Below, piece by piece: positions 39,396-49,914 of a stretch of DNA of 64,000 nt. Source of the stretch: an uncultured Thiothrix sp. (GTDB lineage Bacteria > Pseudomonadota > Gammaproteobacteria > Thiotrichales > Thiotrichaceae); the NCBI RefSeq assembly GCF_937873765.1, contig NZ_CALMZC010000014.1, positions 124,001 to 188,000 on the forward strand, written 5' to 3'. The notes under the pieces were generated by a model that was given only the letters and a program-made list of their open reading frames with translations, did not search any database and was not told the DNA's origin. The stretch's first letter is position 1. Every line of letters starts with the position of its first letter. The position numbers and the translations under genes are program-made.

Positions 39396-40346
39396 ATGAA
39401 TAAAAGTAGTAGTCTTAGGGGAGTGTCGGTTTGTTCTTTGGGATTATCAGCTGCCATTTTAGGTGGTTGTGCGGCAACGCCCGAATCGATGAAACCAACA
39501 GTCCAGCCAGCTGTCGCTAACAGTAACAATACCACTTACGTCGTTAAAAAGGCTTCAATCCGCCACTATAGCTCAACTAGCTACAAACATAACGCCCAAC
39601 GCGAGGTTAATCGCCAAGCTCGCCGTCAAATTCAAGCCTATCAAAGTACTGATACAGTTAGTCGCAGAACCGCAGCAGTCGGCCTAACACGCGAACAATA
39701 CCAAGCCCGTTTTGAAGCAGAAAAAGCAGCGCGCGCTGCTGAAGCCTTACGTATTCAACAAGCCAAAGCGGCTGCTGAAGAGCGTCAGCGCATTGCGAGA
39801 GAGAATGCAATTCGCGAGGAATACGTGCAAAAATGGGAAGCGAATAAAGCAGCTATTAAATCTCGTCAAGCGAAAGCCAAAGCTAAACGTGCTCGTCAAC
39901 AAGCTGAAATCCAAGTTAAGCAAGAACGCGCCCAAGTGATGGTGAAAAAAGTCGAGAATGTCATTCGTACGGCTGCGAGTGAAATCGGTACGCCGTATGT
40001 GTGGGGCGGTAAAATGCCAGGTAAAGGCTTCGATTGTAGTGGATTAGTGCAACATTCTTTGGCTCAGGGCGCTAATGTGCGTATTCCACGTACTGCTGCT
40101 GAGCAATATGCAGCTGCGATAAAAGTAGCGAGTGGCAGTGCCAGTCGTGGTGACTTAGTGTTCTTTAGAACACGTGGCAATGGGGTTAGCCATGTAGGAA
40201 TTTATTTAGGTAATGGCAAGTTTTTACATGCTCCTCGTAAGGGTAAAACAGTGACAGTGAGTACGATTACTGGTTACTGGCAAGACCGTTTAATTGGTTT
40301 TGGTCGTATCCCTGGTGCTTGTAAGCTGCCGATTCAAATGGTCTAA
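39396..40346 (+). CDS. NlpC/P60 family lipoprotein (peptidoglycan endopeptidase)
   Basis: A 316-residue lipoprotein. The signal ends in a lipobox (AILGGC, lipidated Cys25). A long Ala/Arg/Gln/Lys-rich helical region follows (about 85-190). The C-terminal NlpC/P60 domain (about 195-310) has catalytic Cys214 (FDCSGL), His266 (SHVGIYL) and His278 (FLHAP). It probably cuts murein peptides while anchored to the outer membrane. GAGGG at 39386-39390 supports ATG 39396. Confidence 0.9.
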   Translation: MNKSSSLRGVSVCSLGLSAAILGGCAATPESMKPTVQPAVANSNNTTYVVKKASIRHYSSTSYKHNAQREVNRQARRQIQAYQSTDTVSRRTAAVGLTREQYQARFEAEKAARAAEALRIQQAKAAAEERQRIARENAIREEYVQKWEANKAAIKSRQAKAKAKRARQQAEIQVKQERAQVMVKKVENVIRTAASEIGTPYVWGGKMPGKGFDCSGLVQHSLAQGANVRIPRTAAEQYAAAIKVASGSASRGDLVFFRTRGNGVSHVGIYLGNGKFLHAPRKGKTVTVSTITGYWQDRLIGFGRIPGACKLPIQMV

Positions 40347-40367
40347 ACTTGTTAGTTTCTTTAGATT

Positions 40368-40391
40368 AAAAGGCCGCAACAGCGGCCTTTT
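40368..40391. terminator. Bidirectional terminator between NlpC/P60 and small membrane protein genes
   Basis: AAAAGGCCGC (40368-40377) and GCGGCCTTTT (40382-40391) form a perfect 10-base stem with a 4-base AACA loop. The A and T ends suit termination in both directions, as needed between convergent genes. Confidence 0.88.
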
Positions 40392-40407
40392 GCTTGAGCA
40401 GAGAGTT

Positions 40408-40662
40408 TTAGTTGACTGAAGTGCTAGTAGGCTGTGTATTGGAGGGAGTACTGCTATCTTTAGGCGGTTCATTAGGAGTGGTGGTTTCGGCAGGCAATTG
40501 ATCAAGTATAACAGGCTCAGTTCTTGCGGGGCTTGCAGCCTCGTTGGTTGATATAGGTGGATTAGTTGGCTTATTACTGGAGGGTTCAATAACAGGCCGG
40601 TTTACCATTAATGCAAAGAAACCAATAGCTGCTAAAGTGTAAAGCGTAGCTGATAAATTCAT
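40408..40662 (-). CDS. Small single-pass membrane protein with Pro/Ser/Thr-rich tail
   Basis: I do not recognise a family. The 84-residue product has one N-terminal hydrophobic helix (about residues 4-20, LSATLYTLAAIGFFALMV) and a tail rich in Pro, Ser, Thr, Asn and Glu that is surely disordered. The ATG is preceded by AAGGA in the minus strand. It may be a small inner-membrane protein with a periplasmic tail. The convergent terminator beside it and a clear ribosome binding site support a real gene, but no function can be inferred. Confidence 0.55.
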   Translation of the reverse strand: MNLSATLYTLAAIGFFALMVNRPVIEPSSNKPTNPPISTNEAASPARTEPVILDQLPAETTTPNEPPKDSSTPSNTQPTSTSVN

Positions 40663-40885
40663 TGCTAATTCCTTGAAGCGTTAAAATTTTGCTGTTGTTG
40701 AGTATAAGACATCAACAGGTGCTTTTCAGACTTCTCACTGAAGTTTAACACAGGTTACTAAATTCGGTTTATTCGATGAATATGTTCAAAATATACGATT
40801 GGACATAAAAAGCGCAGTTGGCTAGATTAGACTCAGGTGTATCATTCATAGATTGATTTGTTAACCCAAAAAAGAGGAGTCAAAA

Positions 40886-41305
40886 ATGGAGTTAAAAGGA
40901 AGTAAAACCGAGCAGAGCTTAAAAGATGCATTTGCCGGTGAGTCTCAAGCCAATCGCCGTTATTTATACTTTGCAGCAAAAGCTGATGTTGAGGGTTATA
41001 ACGATGTAGCGGCCGTGTTTCGCTCTACCGCTGAAGGTGAAACAGGTCATGCTCACGGGCATTTAGAGTATTTAGAGGTCTCTGGTGATCCAGCCACTGG
41101 TTTACCGATTGGAGGCACTGCCGATAATCTACGTTCTGCAGTCGCAGGCGAAACCCACGAGTATTCCGATATGTATCCCGGGATGGCGAAAACTGCTCGT
41201 GAAGAAGGTTTTGACGAAATTGCTGATTGGTTTGAAACTCTAGCTAAAGCTGAGCGTTCACACGCTAATCGTTTCCAAAAAGCTTTAGATACTCTAGACG
41301 CTTAA
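40886..41305 (+). CDS. Rubrerythrin family protein (rubredoxin domain absent)
   Basis: A 139-residue ferritin-like di-iron protein. The four-helix bundle carries ligands in [33 protein letters not shown] and [10 protein letters not shown] (two ExxH motifs). The C-terminal rubredoxin domain of classical rubrerythrin is missing, so electrons must come from another protein. Such proteins reduce peroxide. A GAGGAG lies before the ATG. The Fe-S protein gene downstream, at 41422, is a candidate partner by position. Confidence 0.92.
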   Translation: MELKGSKTEQSLKDAFAGESQANRRYLYFAAKADVEGYNDVAAVFRSTAEGETGHAHGHLEYLEVSGDPATGLPIGGTADNLRSAVAGETHEYSDMYPGMAKTAREEGFDEIADWFETLAKAERSHANRFQKALDTLDA

Positions 41306-41321
41306 GCATTTTGATCTCAGT

Positions 41322-41387
41322 CCCTCTGCATCTTCGAGGGAGGTTTAAACAAGCTCTATAAACTCCTCCCCTATGCTGCAGGGGAGG
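41322..41387 (+). promoter_or_regulatory. Mutually exclusive hairpins in the rubrerythrin/Fe-S gene spacer
   Basis: Four complementary segments lie in a row. CCCTC (41322-41326) pairs with GAGGG (41336-41340). GGGAGGTTTA (41338-41347) can also pair with TAAA-CT-CCTCCC (41359-41370, 2-base bulge). CCTCCCCT (41365-41372) pairs perfectly with AGGGGAGG (41380-41387). The middle pairing excludes the outer two, the logic of an attenuator or processing switch. No T run follows the last stem. Confidence 0.4.
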
Positions 41388-41421
41388 CTGAGGGTTCGTG
41401 TTTACTTATGGAGCAACAGCG

Positions 41422-42762
41422 ATGGCAACTCCTAAACGTGAAGGCAGCCTTGAAGCTGCCACTCGCCACCCACTCGATTGGAAAAATCCCGACTTCTATA
41501 ATGAAGCTTCAGTACTCAAGGAAATGGAGCGTGTCTTCGACTTGTGCCATGGCTGTCGGCGATGTGTAAGCTTATGCAATTCATTCCCTACTCTATTTGA
41601 TCTAGTCGATAATTCAGCCTCGATGGAAGTGGATGGTGTTAAGCAAGAGGATTATTGGCAGGTGGTTGATCACTGCTATTTATGTGATCTCTGTTATATG
41701 ACTAAATGTCCGTATACCCCTCCACATGAATGGAATATCGATTTTCCACATCTGATGCTGCGTGCTAAAGCAGTACGTTTTAAACAGCATGGAGCGAGTG
41801 TTCGCGATAAGCTGCTGACCTCGACTGACTTGGTGGGGAGTCTTGCAGGGATCCCAGTCGTATCTCAGGTAGTGAATAGTTTTAATCAGAATAAGACTTT
41901 CCGCAAAGGTTTAGCCAAATTAGGGATTCACCCAGATGCCATTGTGCCTGCTTATCATAGTAAAACAGCGCGTAAATTAATTAATGCAGAGAAAACTCTA
42001 GAACCTAGTGTTGCTAAGCCAACGGCACGCACCACCGGTAAGGTAGCCATCTTCACAACTTGCTATGGCAATCGTAATGCGCCAAATATTGTCGAAGATT
42101 TAATGAAAGTGTTTGAGCATAATGGGATTCCAGTTACCTTGCTGGCTAAGGAACAGTGCTGTGGTATGCCTAAATTAGAATTAGGTGATTTGGATGCAGT
42201 GGCTGCGGCTAAAGAGGCTAATATTCCACAAATGCTCGTGCTGCTGAAGGACGATTGGGATATTGTTGCCCCTATACCTTCATGTGTATTGATGTTTAAA
42301 CAAGAGCTGCCTTTAATGTTCCCCAATGATGAAGATGTGAAAGTAGTCAAACAGCGCATCTTTGATCCATTTGAATATCTAATCCTGCGGCATCGTGAGG
42401 GTAAGCTCAAAACTGATTTTAAGCAGTCTTTAGGTAAAGTGGCTTATCACACCGCTTGCCATTTGCGGGTACAAAATATTGGCTATAAAACTCGTGAAGT
42501 GTTGGAGCTGGTGCCTGAGACTAAAGTTGAGCTGTTAGAGCGTTGTTCTGGGCATGACGGTACTTATGCAGTGAAGACCGAATTCCATGAAATTTCCATG
42601 AAAATTTGTCGACCGGTTGTGAGTAAGCTTAAACAAGTAAAACCAGATTATTATGGCAGCGACTGCCCGATGGCGGGTGATCAGATCGAAAATGGTTTAG
42701 ACGAAGGTGCTGATGCGCCAACCCATCCGCTAACGATGCTAAGGATCGCTTACGGACTCTAA
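41422..42762 (+). CDS. CCG-domain iron-sulfur protein (heterodisulfide reductase/GlpC-like)
   Basis: A 446-residue redox protein. Two N-terminal 4Fe-4S motifs (CHGCRRCVSLC and CYLCDLCYMTKC) are followed by two cysteine-rich CCG-type domains. The first has FTTCYGNRNAP...EQCCGMPKLE; in the second the usual CCG is CSG (ERCSGHDG), with ACHLR before and DCPMAG after. The family includes GlpC and HdrB/D. I place the start at ATG 41422 with GGAG 8 bases upstream; a GTG at 41398 is possible. It may pass electrons to the preceding rubrerythrin; this is inference. Confidence 0.88.
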   Translation: MATPKREGSLEAATRHPLDWKNPDFYNEASVLKEMERVFDLCHGCRRCVSLCNSFPTLFDLVDNSASMEVDGVKQEDYWQVVDHCYLCDLCYMTKCPYTPPHEWNIDFPHLMLRAKAVRFKQHGASVRDKLLTSTDLVGSLAGIPVVSQVVNSFNQNKTFRKGLAKLGIHPDAIVPAYHSKTARKLINAEKTLEPSVAKPTARTTGKVAIFTTCYGNRNAPNIVEDLMKVFEHNGIPVTLLAKEQCCGMPKLELGDLDAVAAAKEANIPQMLVLLKDDWDIVAPIPSCVLMFKQELPLMFPNDEDVKVVKQRIFDPFEYLILRHREGKLKTDFKQSLGKVAYHTACHLRVQNIGYKTREVLELVPETKVELLERCSGHDGTYAVKTEFHEISMKICRPVVSKLKQVKPDYYGSDCPMAGDQIENGLDEGADAPTHPLTMLRIAYGL

Positions 42763-42778
42763 TTCACAGGAGGACAGG

Positions 42779-43360
42779 ATGACTAAACTCACGCGTGCAG
42801 ATTTAATGAGTCTGGAACAGTATGCGGAGCAGCGCCCCGCATTTCGAGAAAAAGTGATTGCACATAAAGCCGCTCGCAAAATTGCGCTTGGCCCCAATGC
42901 GACCTTATATTTTGAAGATCGTCTAACGATTCAATATCAAATTCAAGAGATGCTAAGAGTTGAGCGGATCTTTGAAGCAGCCGGTATTGAGGAGGAACTG
43001 GAAGCTTACAATCCCTTGATTCCAGATGGCTCTAATTGGAAAGCCACCTTCATGTTGGAATTTCCTAACCCTGAAGAGCGTAAGTTGTGGTTGGCTAAAT
43101 TACTGGGAATTGAGCGCCAAACTTGGGTACAAGTAGTGGGTTTTGAAGCCGTGTTTGCGATTGCGAATGAAGATTTAAGCCGCGAAACAGAAGAAAAAAC
43201 CGCTGCTGTACATTTTTTGCGTTTTGAATTAAGTGCTGGAATGAGCGCTGCAGTCAAAGCAGGTGCGGGGGTATTGATGGGAATTAATCATGTTAATTAC
43301 ACACATAGCATCGAAATCAAGCAGGCTTCACAACTATCCTTGGCAGCTGACTTAAATTAA
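42779..43360 (+). CDS. DUF3501 family protein
   Basis: A 193-residue soluble protein matching DUF3501 (LMSLEQYAEQRPAFREKVIAHKAARKIALGPNATLYFEDR, then the QIQEMLRVERIF helix). Function is unknown. In many proteobacteria this family lies directly after the rubrerythrin/Fe-S pair, as here. A near-perfect AGGAGGACAGG ribosome binding site precedes the ATG, 17 bases after the Fe-S gene. Confidence 0.85.
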   Translation: MTKLTRADLMSLEQYAEQRPAFREKVIAHKAARKIALGPNATLYFEDRLTIQYQIQEMLRVERIFEAAGIEEELEAYNPLIPDGSNWKATFMLEFPNPEERKLWLAKLLGIERQTWVQVVGFEAVFAIANEDLSRETEEKTAAVHFLRFELSAGMSAAVKAGAGVLMGINHVNYTHSIEIKQASQLSLAADLN

Positions 43361-43363
43361 ACG

Positions 43364-44122
43364 ATGACAACACTCATTACTCAAGCTAGCGTCAATCAGT
43401 TCGCTGGCCAGCTTGCAAATCATCCAATCTATTCAGCACTGCAGACCCTAAAAGATTTGCAGCGCTTTATGGAGCATCATATTTATTCAGTATGGGACTT
43501 CATGTCTTTGATTAAATATTTGCAAGCGGCCGTGGCGCCCACTGTAGTACCTTGGCTACCAAAAGGCGATAGTTCCATTCGCCGCTTTATCAACGAATTA
43601 GTGCTCGAAGAGGAAAGTGATCAGCTTGAAGATGGTAATTATTCTAGTCATGTTGAGTTGTATTTACGGGCGATGCATGAGGTTGGAGCAAATACAGAGC
43701 CGTTTCTTGAGTTTTTAAGTACAGTGGATGCTAAAGGCGTCGGTACTGCTCTAGATTTGCCTAGTGTTCCAGAAGCATCCCGTATTTTTACCCAACAAAC
43801 ATTTGCCTTTCTAGCCAGTCAGCAGGCACATCAAGTGGCAGCGGCTTTAGCTTTAGGGCGCGAGCATATTATTCCTCTCATGTTTCGCTCCTTGCTTAAT
43901 CGCATGCAAATCACTACAAGTGATGCTCCGATCTTTCATTTCTATTTAAATCGGCATGTGCACTTAGATGAGGATTTCCATGCGCCTTTATCTCTACGTC
44001 TGCTGAATAGTTTGTGTGCAGATGATCCAGTAAAAACCGATCAGGCTTTACAGACCGCTCAGCAAGCGGTGCAAGCTCGCCTGCAGTTTTGGGATGGCGT
44101 GTTAGTGGCGCTTAAAGCTTAA
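43364..44122 (+). CDS. DUF3050 family protein (haem-oxygenase-like fold likely)
   Basis: A 252-residue, mostly helical protein. LANHPIYSALQTLKDLQRFMEHHIYSVWDFMSLIKYLQ and the later FYLNRHVHLDEDFHAPLSLRLL are typical of DUF3050. Conserved His and Glu residues in these helices are consistent with a metal-binding haem-oxygenase-like (HDO) fold; that assignment is inference. It starts 3 bases after the DUF3501 gene, so it is cotranscribed and adds a third putative metal protein to the cluster. Confidence 0.82.
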   Translation: MTTLITQASVNQFAGQLANHPIYSALQTLKDLQRFMEHHIYSVWDFMSLIKYLQAAVAPTVVPWLPKGDSSIRRFINELVLEEESDQLEDGNYSSHVELYLRAMHEVGANTEPFLEFLSTVDAKGVGTALDLPSVPEASRIFTQQTFAFLASQQAHQVAAALALGREHIIPLMFRSLLNRMQITTSDAPIFHFYLNRHVHLDEDFHAPLSLRLLNSLCADDPVKTDQALQTAQQAVQARLQFWDGVLVALKA

Positions 44123-44126
44123 ACTA

Positions 44127-45095
44127 CTAGTGACTACGATTCGTCGAAAACCAAGCTAGAGCTTCTAAAGCTTGACGATGTGGGCTAGCAGGAAGATACT
44201 TTAAATGCTCAATCGCCAGTTGTGCTTCGCGCTTGGCTAGTTCGGCAGTGTAGTTTAAAGCGTTTGTGTCACGGATAGCTTGAATGATTTGTGCTAAGTT
44301 CTCTAGTCCACCATGCTCAATTGAGTCACGCAACATTTGAGCGGTAGTACCATTACTTTGGCGCAAAGCTACAATTAGGGGTAGGGTAGGTTTACCCTCA
44401 GCTAGATCATCACCAACATTTTTACCCATGGCTTCGCTGCTAGCGGTGTAGTCAAGCATGTCATCAACGAGCTGAAAGGCAGTGCCTAAATGCATACCAT
44501 AGCGCGCCATGGCTTGTTCTTCTTCAGGGGATTTGCCTGCTAAAACCGCTCCTAATTGACAAGCCGCTTCAAAAAGACGCGCCGTTTTAGAGTGAATGAC
44601 TTCCATATAACGCTCTTCAGTCGTATCGGGGTCGTGACAATTAAGGAGCTGAAGCACTTCACCTTCAGCAATCACATTCGTCGTGCTGGCAAGAATTTCC
44701 ATCACGCGCATACTGCCAACATCGACCATCATCTCGAAAGAGCGTGAATAGAGAAAATCACCCACTAAGACCGCAGCTTGATTTCCCCAAACATTGTTGG
44801 CAGTTTCTTTTCCCCGCCGTAAATCGGATTCATCCACCACGTCATCATGCAGTAAAGTTGCGGTATGGATAAACTCAATAATGGCAGCCACATCAATATG
44901 TCGATCACCTTGATAGCCACAGGCGCGTGCACAGATAAGCGCTAATAAGGGACGCAGACGTTTACCACCACTATTAATAATATAGTGGCTGAGTTGGTTG
45001 ACCAAAGCGACGTCAGAGTGTAAACGCTGTTGGATGAGCGTGTTGACGGCACGCATATCGTCTGCGGTCAGTTGGAGTATTGTGGTAAAGTCCAT
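44127..45095 (-). CDS. ispB: Octaprenyl (polyprenyl) diphosphate synthase
   Basis: Makes the long isoprenoid side chain for ubiquinone by adding IPP to farnesyl diphosphate. The two aspartate-rich motifs are present: LLHDDVVDESDLRRG and FQLVDDMLDYTA, together with GGKRLRPLL near the N-terminus. The frame is open from 45119, but ATG 45095 (MDFTTILQLT) gives the normal 322 residues. It is divergent from rplU-rpmA, as in E. coli. Convergent with the DUF3050 gene (4-base gap). Confidence 0.95.
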   Translation of the reverse strand: MDFTTILQLTADDMRAVNTLIQQRLHSDVALVNQLSHYIINSGGKRLRPLLALICARACGYQGDRHIDVAAIIEFIHTATLLHDDVVDESDLRRGKETANNVWGNQAAVLVGDFLYSRSFEMMVDVGSMRVMEILASTTNVIAEGEVLQLLNCHDPDTTEERYMEVIHSKTARLFEAACQLGAVLAGKSPEEEQAMARYGMHLGTAFQLVDDMLDYTASSEAMGKNVGDDLAEGKPTLPLIVALRQSNGTTAQMLRDSIEHGGLENLAQIIQAIRDTNALNYTAELAKREAQLAIEHLKYLPASPHRQALEALAWFSTNRSH

Positions 45096-45199
45096 TATCG
45101 AGCAGCTAGCTGAAAGCACTGCATGCTAGAAACAGCTAAGGATTGTGTCAAGCAATAGTCGCTATCTATCTTGCTTTACCTAGATGAAGTTGAATTCGT

Positions 45200-45228
45200 T
45201 TGACCTAGACCGCTTAAAACAGTAGAAT
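45200..45228 (+). promoter_or_regulatory. Sigma-70 promoter of rplU-rpmA
   Basis: TTGACC (45200-45205), a 17-base spacer and TAGAAT (45223-45228) form a near-consensus sigma-70 promoter, 43 bases before the rplU ATG. It is the clearest housekeeping promoter in the window. Confidence 0.8.
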
Positions 45229-45271
45229 TTCGCGGCTCTTTAACAGGACATTTTTCTGGAGAATCTTAATC

Positions 45272-45583
45272 ATGTACGCGATCATCGTAACCGGCGGTAA
45301 ACAATACCGCGTCGCTCAAGGCGACACACTGCTAGTTGAAAAGCTAGAAGTGGAAGAAGGCGCAAGCATTGATTTTGAGAATGTCCTGATGGTCGGGGAA
45401 GGTGAATCAGTGCAAATTGGTACACCTTACCTTGCAGGAAGTAAGGTGACTGCAACGGTAAAGGCCCAGACTCGCGGCGAGAAAGTGCGGATTATGAAGT
45501 TCCGCCGCCGTAAGCACCATCAGAAATGTACTGGTCACCGCCAGTATCTGACAGAAATCGAAATCACTGGTATTTCAGCGTAA
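45272..45583 (+). CDS. rplU: 50S ribosomal protein L21
   Basis: Binds 23S rRNA in the large subunit. The 103-residue length and family sequences [39 protein letters not shown] and EIEITGI are typical. Start ATG 45272 follows GGAG. It is the first gene of the rplU-rpmA pair, read from the promoter at 45200. Confidence 0.98.
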   Translation: MYAIIVTGGKQYRVAQGDTLLVEKLEVEEGASIDFENVLMVGEGESVQIGTPYLAGSKVTATVKAQTRGEKVRIMKFRRRKHHQKCTGHRQYLTEIEITGISA

Positions 45584-45596
45584 GGGGTAATTATCA

Positions 45597-45869
45597 ATGG
45601 CACATAAAAAAGCAGGCGGTAGTACCCGCAACGGACGCGATTCAGAATCCAAACGTTTGGGTGTGAAGCGTTTTGGCGGTCAATTTGTATTGGCTGGCAA
45701 TATTCTCGTGCGTCAGCGCGGGACTCACTTCCACCCCGGCGACAATGTTGGCTGCGGTAAAGATCATACTTTATTTGCGAAAGCAGATGGCGTGGTTACT
45801 TTCCAAGTCAAAGGTGAGAAAGGCCGCAAGTTTGTCAGTATTCAGCCCTTATCTGCTGAAAACGCCTAA
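45597..45869 (+). CDS. rpmA: 50S ribosomal protein L27
   Basis: Large-subunit protein whose N-terminal tail reaches the peptidyl transferase centre. The start [29 protein letters not shown] and 90-residue length are typical, and there is no Firmicutes-type cleavable N-terminal extension. It follows rplU by 13 bases and ends before a strong terminator. Confidence 0.98.
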   Translation: MAHKKAGGSTRNGRDSESKRLGVKRFGGQFVLAGNILVRQRGTHFHPGDNVGCGKDHTLFAKADGVVTFQVKGEKGRKFVSIQPLSAENA

Positions 45870-45894
45870 GGCAAGTTTCGGACACGAATCCTAG

Positions 45895-48088
<2,194 letters not shown>

Positions 48089-48148
48089 TTTCGTGATAGG
48101 CTTCCTTTGCGACAATCCCCTTTTAAATTAATACGGTAGTGAGAGTGC

Positions 48149-48532
48149 ATGAGCGTTCAAGAGGCTTACGATATTCAAGTTTCGGTAGAGGCTAAATACC
48201 TAGAAGCGGAATCTGATCCTGAGCATGATCGCTATGTGTTTGCCTATACCATCACGATTGTTAATCAAGGCACCGTAGCAGCACGCTTACTCACCCGCCA
48301 TTGGATTATTACCGATTCAAATGCGATGACTCAGGAAGTGAAAGGGGATGGCGTGGTGGGGGAGCAACCTTATTTATCCCCCGGTGAAGGTTTCCGTTAT
48401 ACCAGTGGAGCTGTATTGGATACGCCGGTTGGCTCTATGCAAGGTAGTTACCATTTACGGGCGGATGACGGTCATGAGTTTGATGCGCCGATTAAACCGT
48501 TTAGCTTATCTAATCCCCGTTTACTCCACTAA
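48149..48532 (+). CDS. apaG: Co2+/Mg2+ efflux protein ApaG
   Basis: A 127-residue single-domain protein of the ApaG/DUF525 family with an immunoglobulin-like beta fold. YVFAYTITIVNQGTVAARLLTRHWIITD, VKGDGVVGEQPYLSPGEGFRYTSG and MQGSYHLRADDGHEFDAPI match. The family is linked genetically to Co2+ resistance and Mg2+ efflux (Salmonella CorD), but the molecular role is unclear. No apaH or rsmA neighbours are present here. Confidence 0.92.
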   Translation: MSVQEAYDIQVSVEAKYLEAESDPEHDRYVFAYTITIVNQGTVAARLLTRHWIITDSNAMTQEVKGDGVVGEQPYLSPGEGFRYTSGAVLDTPVGSMQGSYHLRADDGHEFDAPIKPFSLSNPRLLH

Positions 48533-48560
48533 GCCATCTCTATCTTAAATCCCATAGACA

Positions 48561-48806
48561 TAAAAAAAGCTCGTGTAAGTGTTTACACGAGCTTTCCTGT
48601 TGTAGTTTCACTTTCCTTGTGAAGACCACGAACTTATTCCATTAACACACAGGGGGCGACCTTGCCCAATCCACAACGGAGTTTAAAAGTTTGCAGTCGG
48701 TCATTACAGCTGAAACCAAGATAGGCGGTTGAAAACCGGTTACCAACTAAAAATTCGTCTGCCATCTGTCTGTTAGACAGTGACAAAATAAAAGAAACTT
48801 ATAAAA
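48561..48806 (-). ncRNA. Candidate non-coding RNA between apaG and the lytic transglycosylase gene
   Basis: No ORF is supported in this ~370-base gap, but the minus strand looks like an RNA gene. A possible promoter (TTGAGC, 17 bases, TATGCT; plus-strand 48841 down to 48813) leads into a region with hairpins at 48766-48780, 48726-48738 and 48607-48623. The last shows AAGGAAA in a 7-base loop closed by TTCAC/GTGAA, like a CsrA/RsmA site. It ends in a strong terminator (48566-48595) with seven T on the minus strand. There is no minus-strand gene for that terminator to serve. The 5' end is a guess. Confidence 0.4.
48562..48595 (-). terminator. Strong terminator, best on the minus strand
   Basis: AAAGCTCGTGTAA (48566-48578) and TTACACGAGCTTT (48583-48595) form a perfect 13-base stem with a GTGT loop. 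On the minus strand seven T follow (48568 to 48562). On the plus strand only TTT then CC, so termination of apaG would be weaker. Confidence 0.85.
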
Positions 48807-48906
48807 ATACCCAGCATAAACAATAATACTAAATGGCTCAAACCCCTGCGCCCTTGTTACTTGTCAATCACAATAACTAAGTTTGGACAACCAGAAGTAT
48901 AATAAA

Positions 48907-49782
48907 ATGAGTGCAATCCAATTTAAGCGTGACATTGTGTGGAAGTGCGTTATTCCACTGGTGCTAGCCACAGGCTTCAGCCAAACCGTATCTGCTGATA
49001 TTTATATGTATACTGATAAAGATGGTACCCGTTGGTTAACCAATGGTTCTGTTGCCGGTAAAAACGCCAAGCTTATTGCGCGCACCCCTAAATCCAAATC
49101 TAAAAAATATGCCGCTTCTAATGATTCCTTAGAGAGTATTGAACCTCTGCGTGTGAGCGGTCGTGCAGGTAGTTGTACTCGGCTGAATCATAATCAAGTT
49201 GAACAGCGAACAGCACCTCACATAAGTACTATTCGTAAATATGCTGAATATTACGGGGTGGAGGAAAATTTAATTCGCGCCGTGATGCGCCAAGAGTCTT
49301 GTTTTAATGAGGGTGCACGTTCCCAAGTTGGTGCTACTGGCTTAATGCAACTCATGCCGGGTACTGCTGACTTATTAGGTGTCGCGAATATCAATGACCC
49401 GCGCCAAAATATTAAAGGTGGTGCTAAGTATTTAGCACAAATGCTGAAGCGCTTTAATGGCAATAAACAACTAGCACTTGCTGCTTATAATGCCGGGCCC
49501 GGTGCTGTAGAAAAGCATGGCGGCGTACCACCTTATCGTGAAACTCGCGATTATGTGGTGAAAGTATTATCTGAATACAAACGCTTAGAAAAACATCAAC
49601 AGCAAAATGAGTTTGTTCAGGCTAATTATTATATGGAACAACCACAACAAGTTAGGCGTAGCTCTACACAACAACGTCCACGCAATAGCTATTCACGTAG
49701 TGGTTATCAATTAACGAGTTTCTCTCGTAGCCAAGGTGAAGACTTTAGCGTCTTTACTGGGCGCAATCCTGATCAGTATTAA
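48907..49782 (+). CDS. Lytic transglycosylase, SLT domain
   Basis: Periplasmic murein lytic enzyme of 291 residues. A signal peptide (VWKCVIPLVLATGFSQTVSA, cut near residue 30) is followed by a short DUF4124-like beta segment (DIYMYTDKDGTRWLTN). The SLT domain (about 105-215) has catalytic Glu130 (MRQESCF), GATGLMQLMPGTA and LALAAYNAGPGAV. The C-terminal 60 residues are Gln/Arg/Ser-rich. An upstream TTG (48883) extends the frame but weakens the signal peptide, so ATG 48907 is preferred. Confidence 0.9.
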   Translation: MSAIQFKRDIVWKCVIPLVLATGFSQTVSADIYMYTDKDGTRWLTNGSVAGKNAKLIARTPKSKSKKYAASNDSLESIEPLRVSGRAGSCTRLNHNQVEQRTAPHISTIRKYAEYYGVEENLIRAVMRQESCFNEGARSQVGATGLMQLMPGTADLLGVANINDPRQNIKGGAKYLAQMLKRFNGNKQLALAAYNAGPGAVEKHGGVPPYRETRDYVVKVLSEYKRLEKHQQQNEFVQANYYMEQPQQVRRSSTQQRPRNSYSRSGYQLTSFSRSQGEDFSVFTGRNPDQY

Positions 49783-49801
49783 GCACCTGCTTGTTTCTCT
49801 T

Positions 49802-49834
49802 GGCCTTGCTTTTTCTAGGTAAGGCCTCTTTTTT
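49802..49834 (+). terminator. Terminator after the lytic transglycosylase gene
   Basis: GGCCTT (49802-49807) and AAGGCC (49821-49826) form a 6-base stem with a 13-base loop, followed by TCTTTTTT. It separates this gene from ilvE. Confidence 0.6.
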
Positions 49835-49914
49835 CACACAAGTCTGGCGTGTTTTTCATAGGCCATGCTATCCTTTTCGGCTAATTTCATTATTCACTAC
49901 GGGAGTAGATTGCA

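Noticed and set aside
39242..39535. 97-codon minus-strand open frame across the NlpC/P60 start
   Set aside because: It overlaps the signal peptide and start region of the clear lipoprotein gene and extends into AT-rich spacer; no ribosome binding site or family resemblance.
48600..48800. tmRNA or 6S RNA in the gap after apaG
   Set aside because: A GGGGGCGACC stretch recalls a tmRNA start, but no tRNA-like 3' end or tag frame follows, and the 6S central-bubble sequences are absent.
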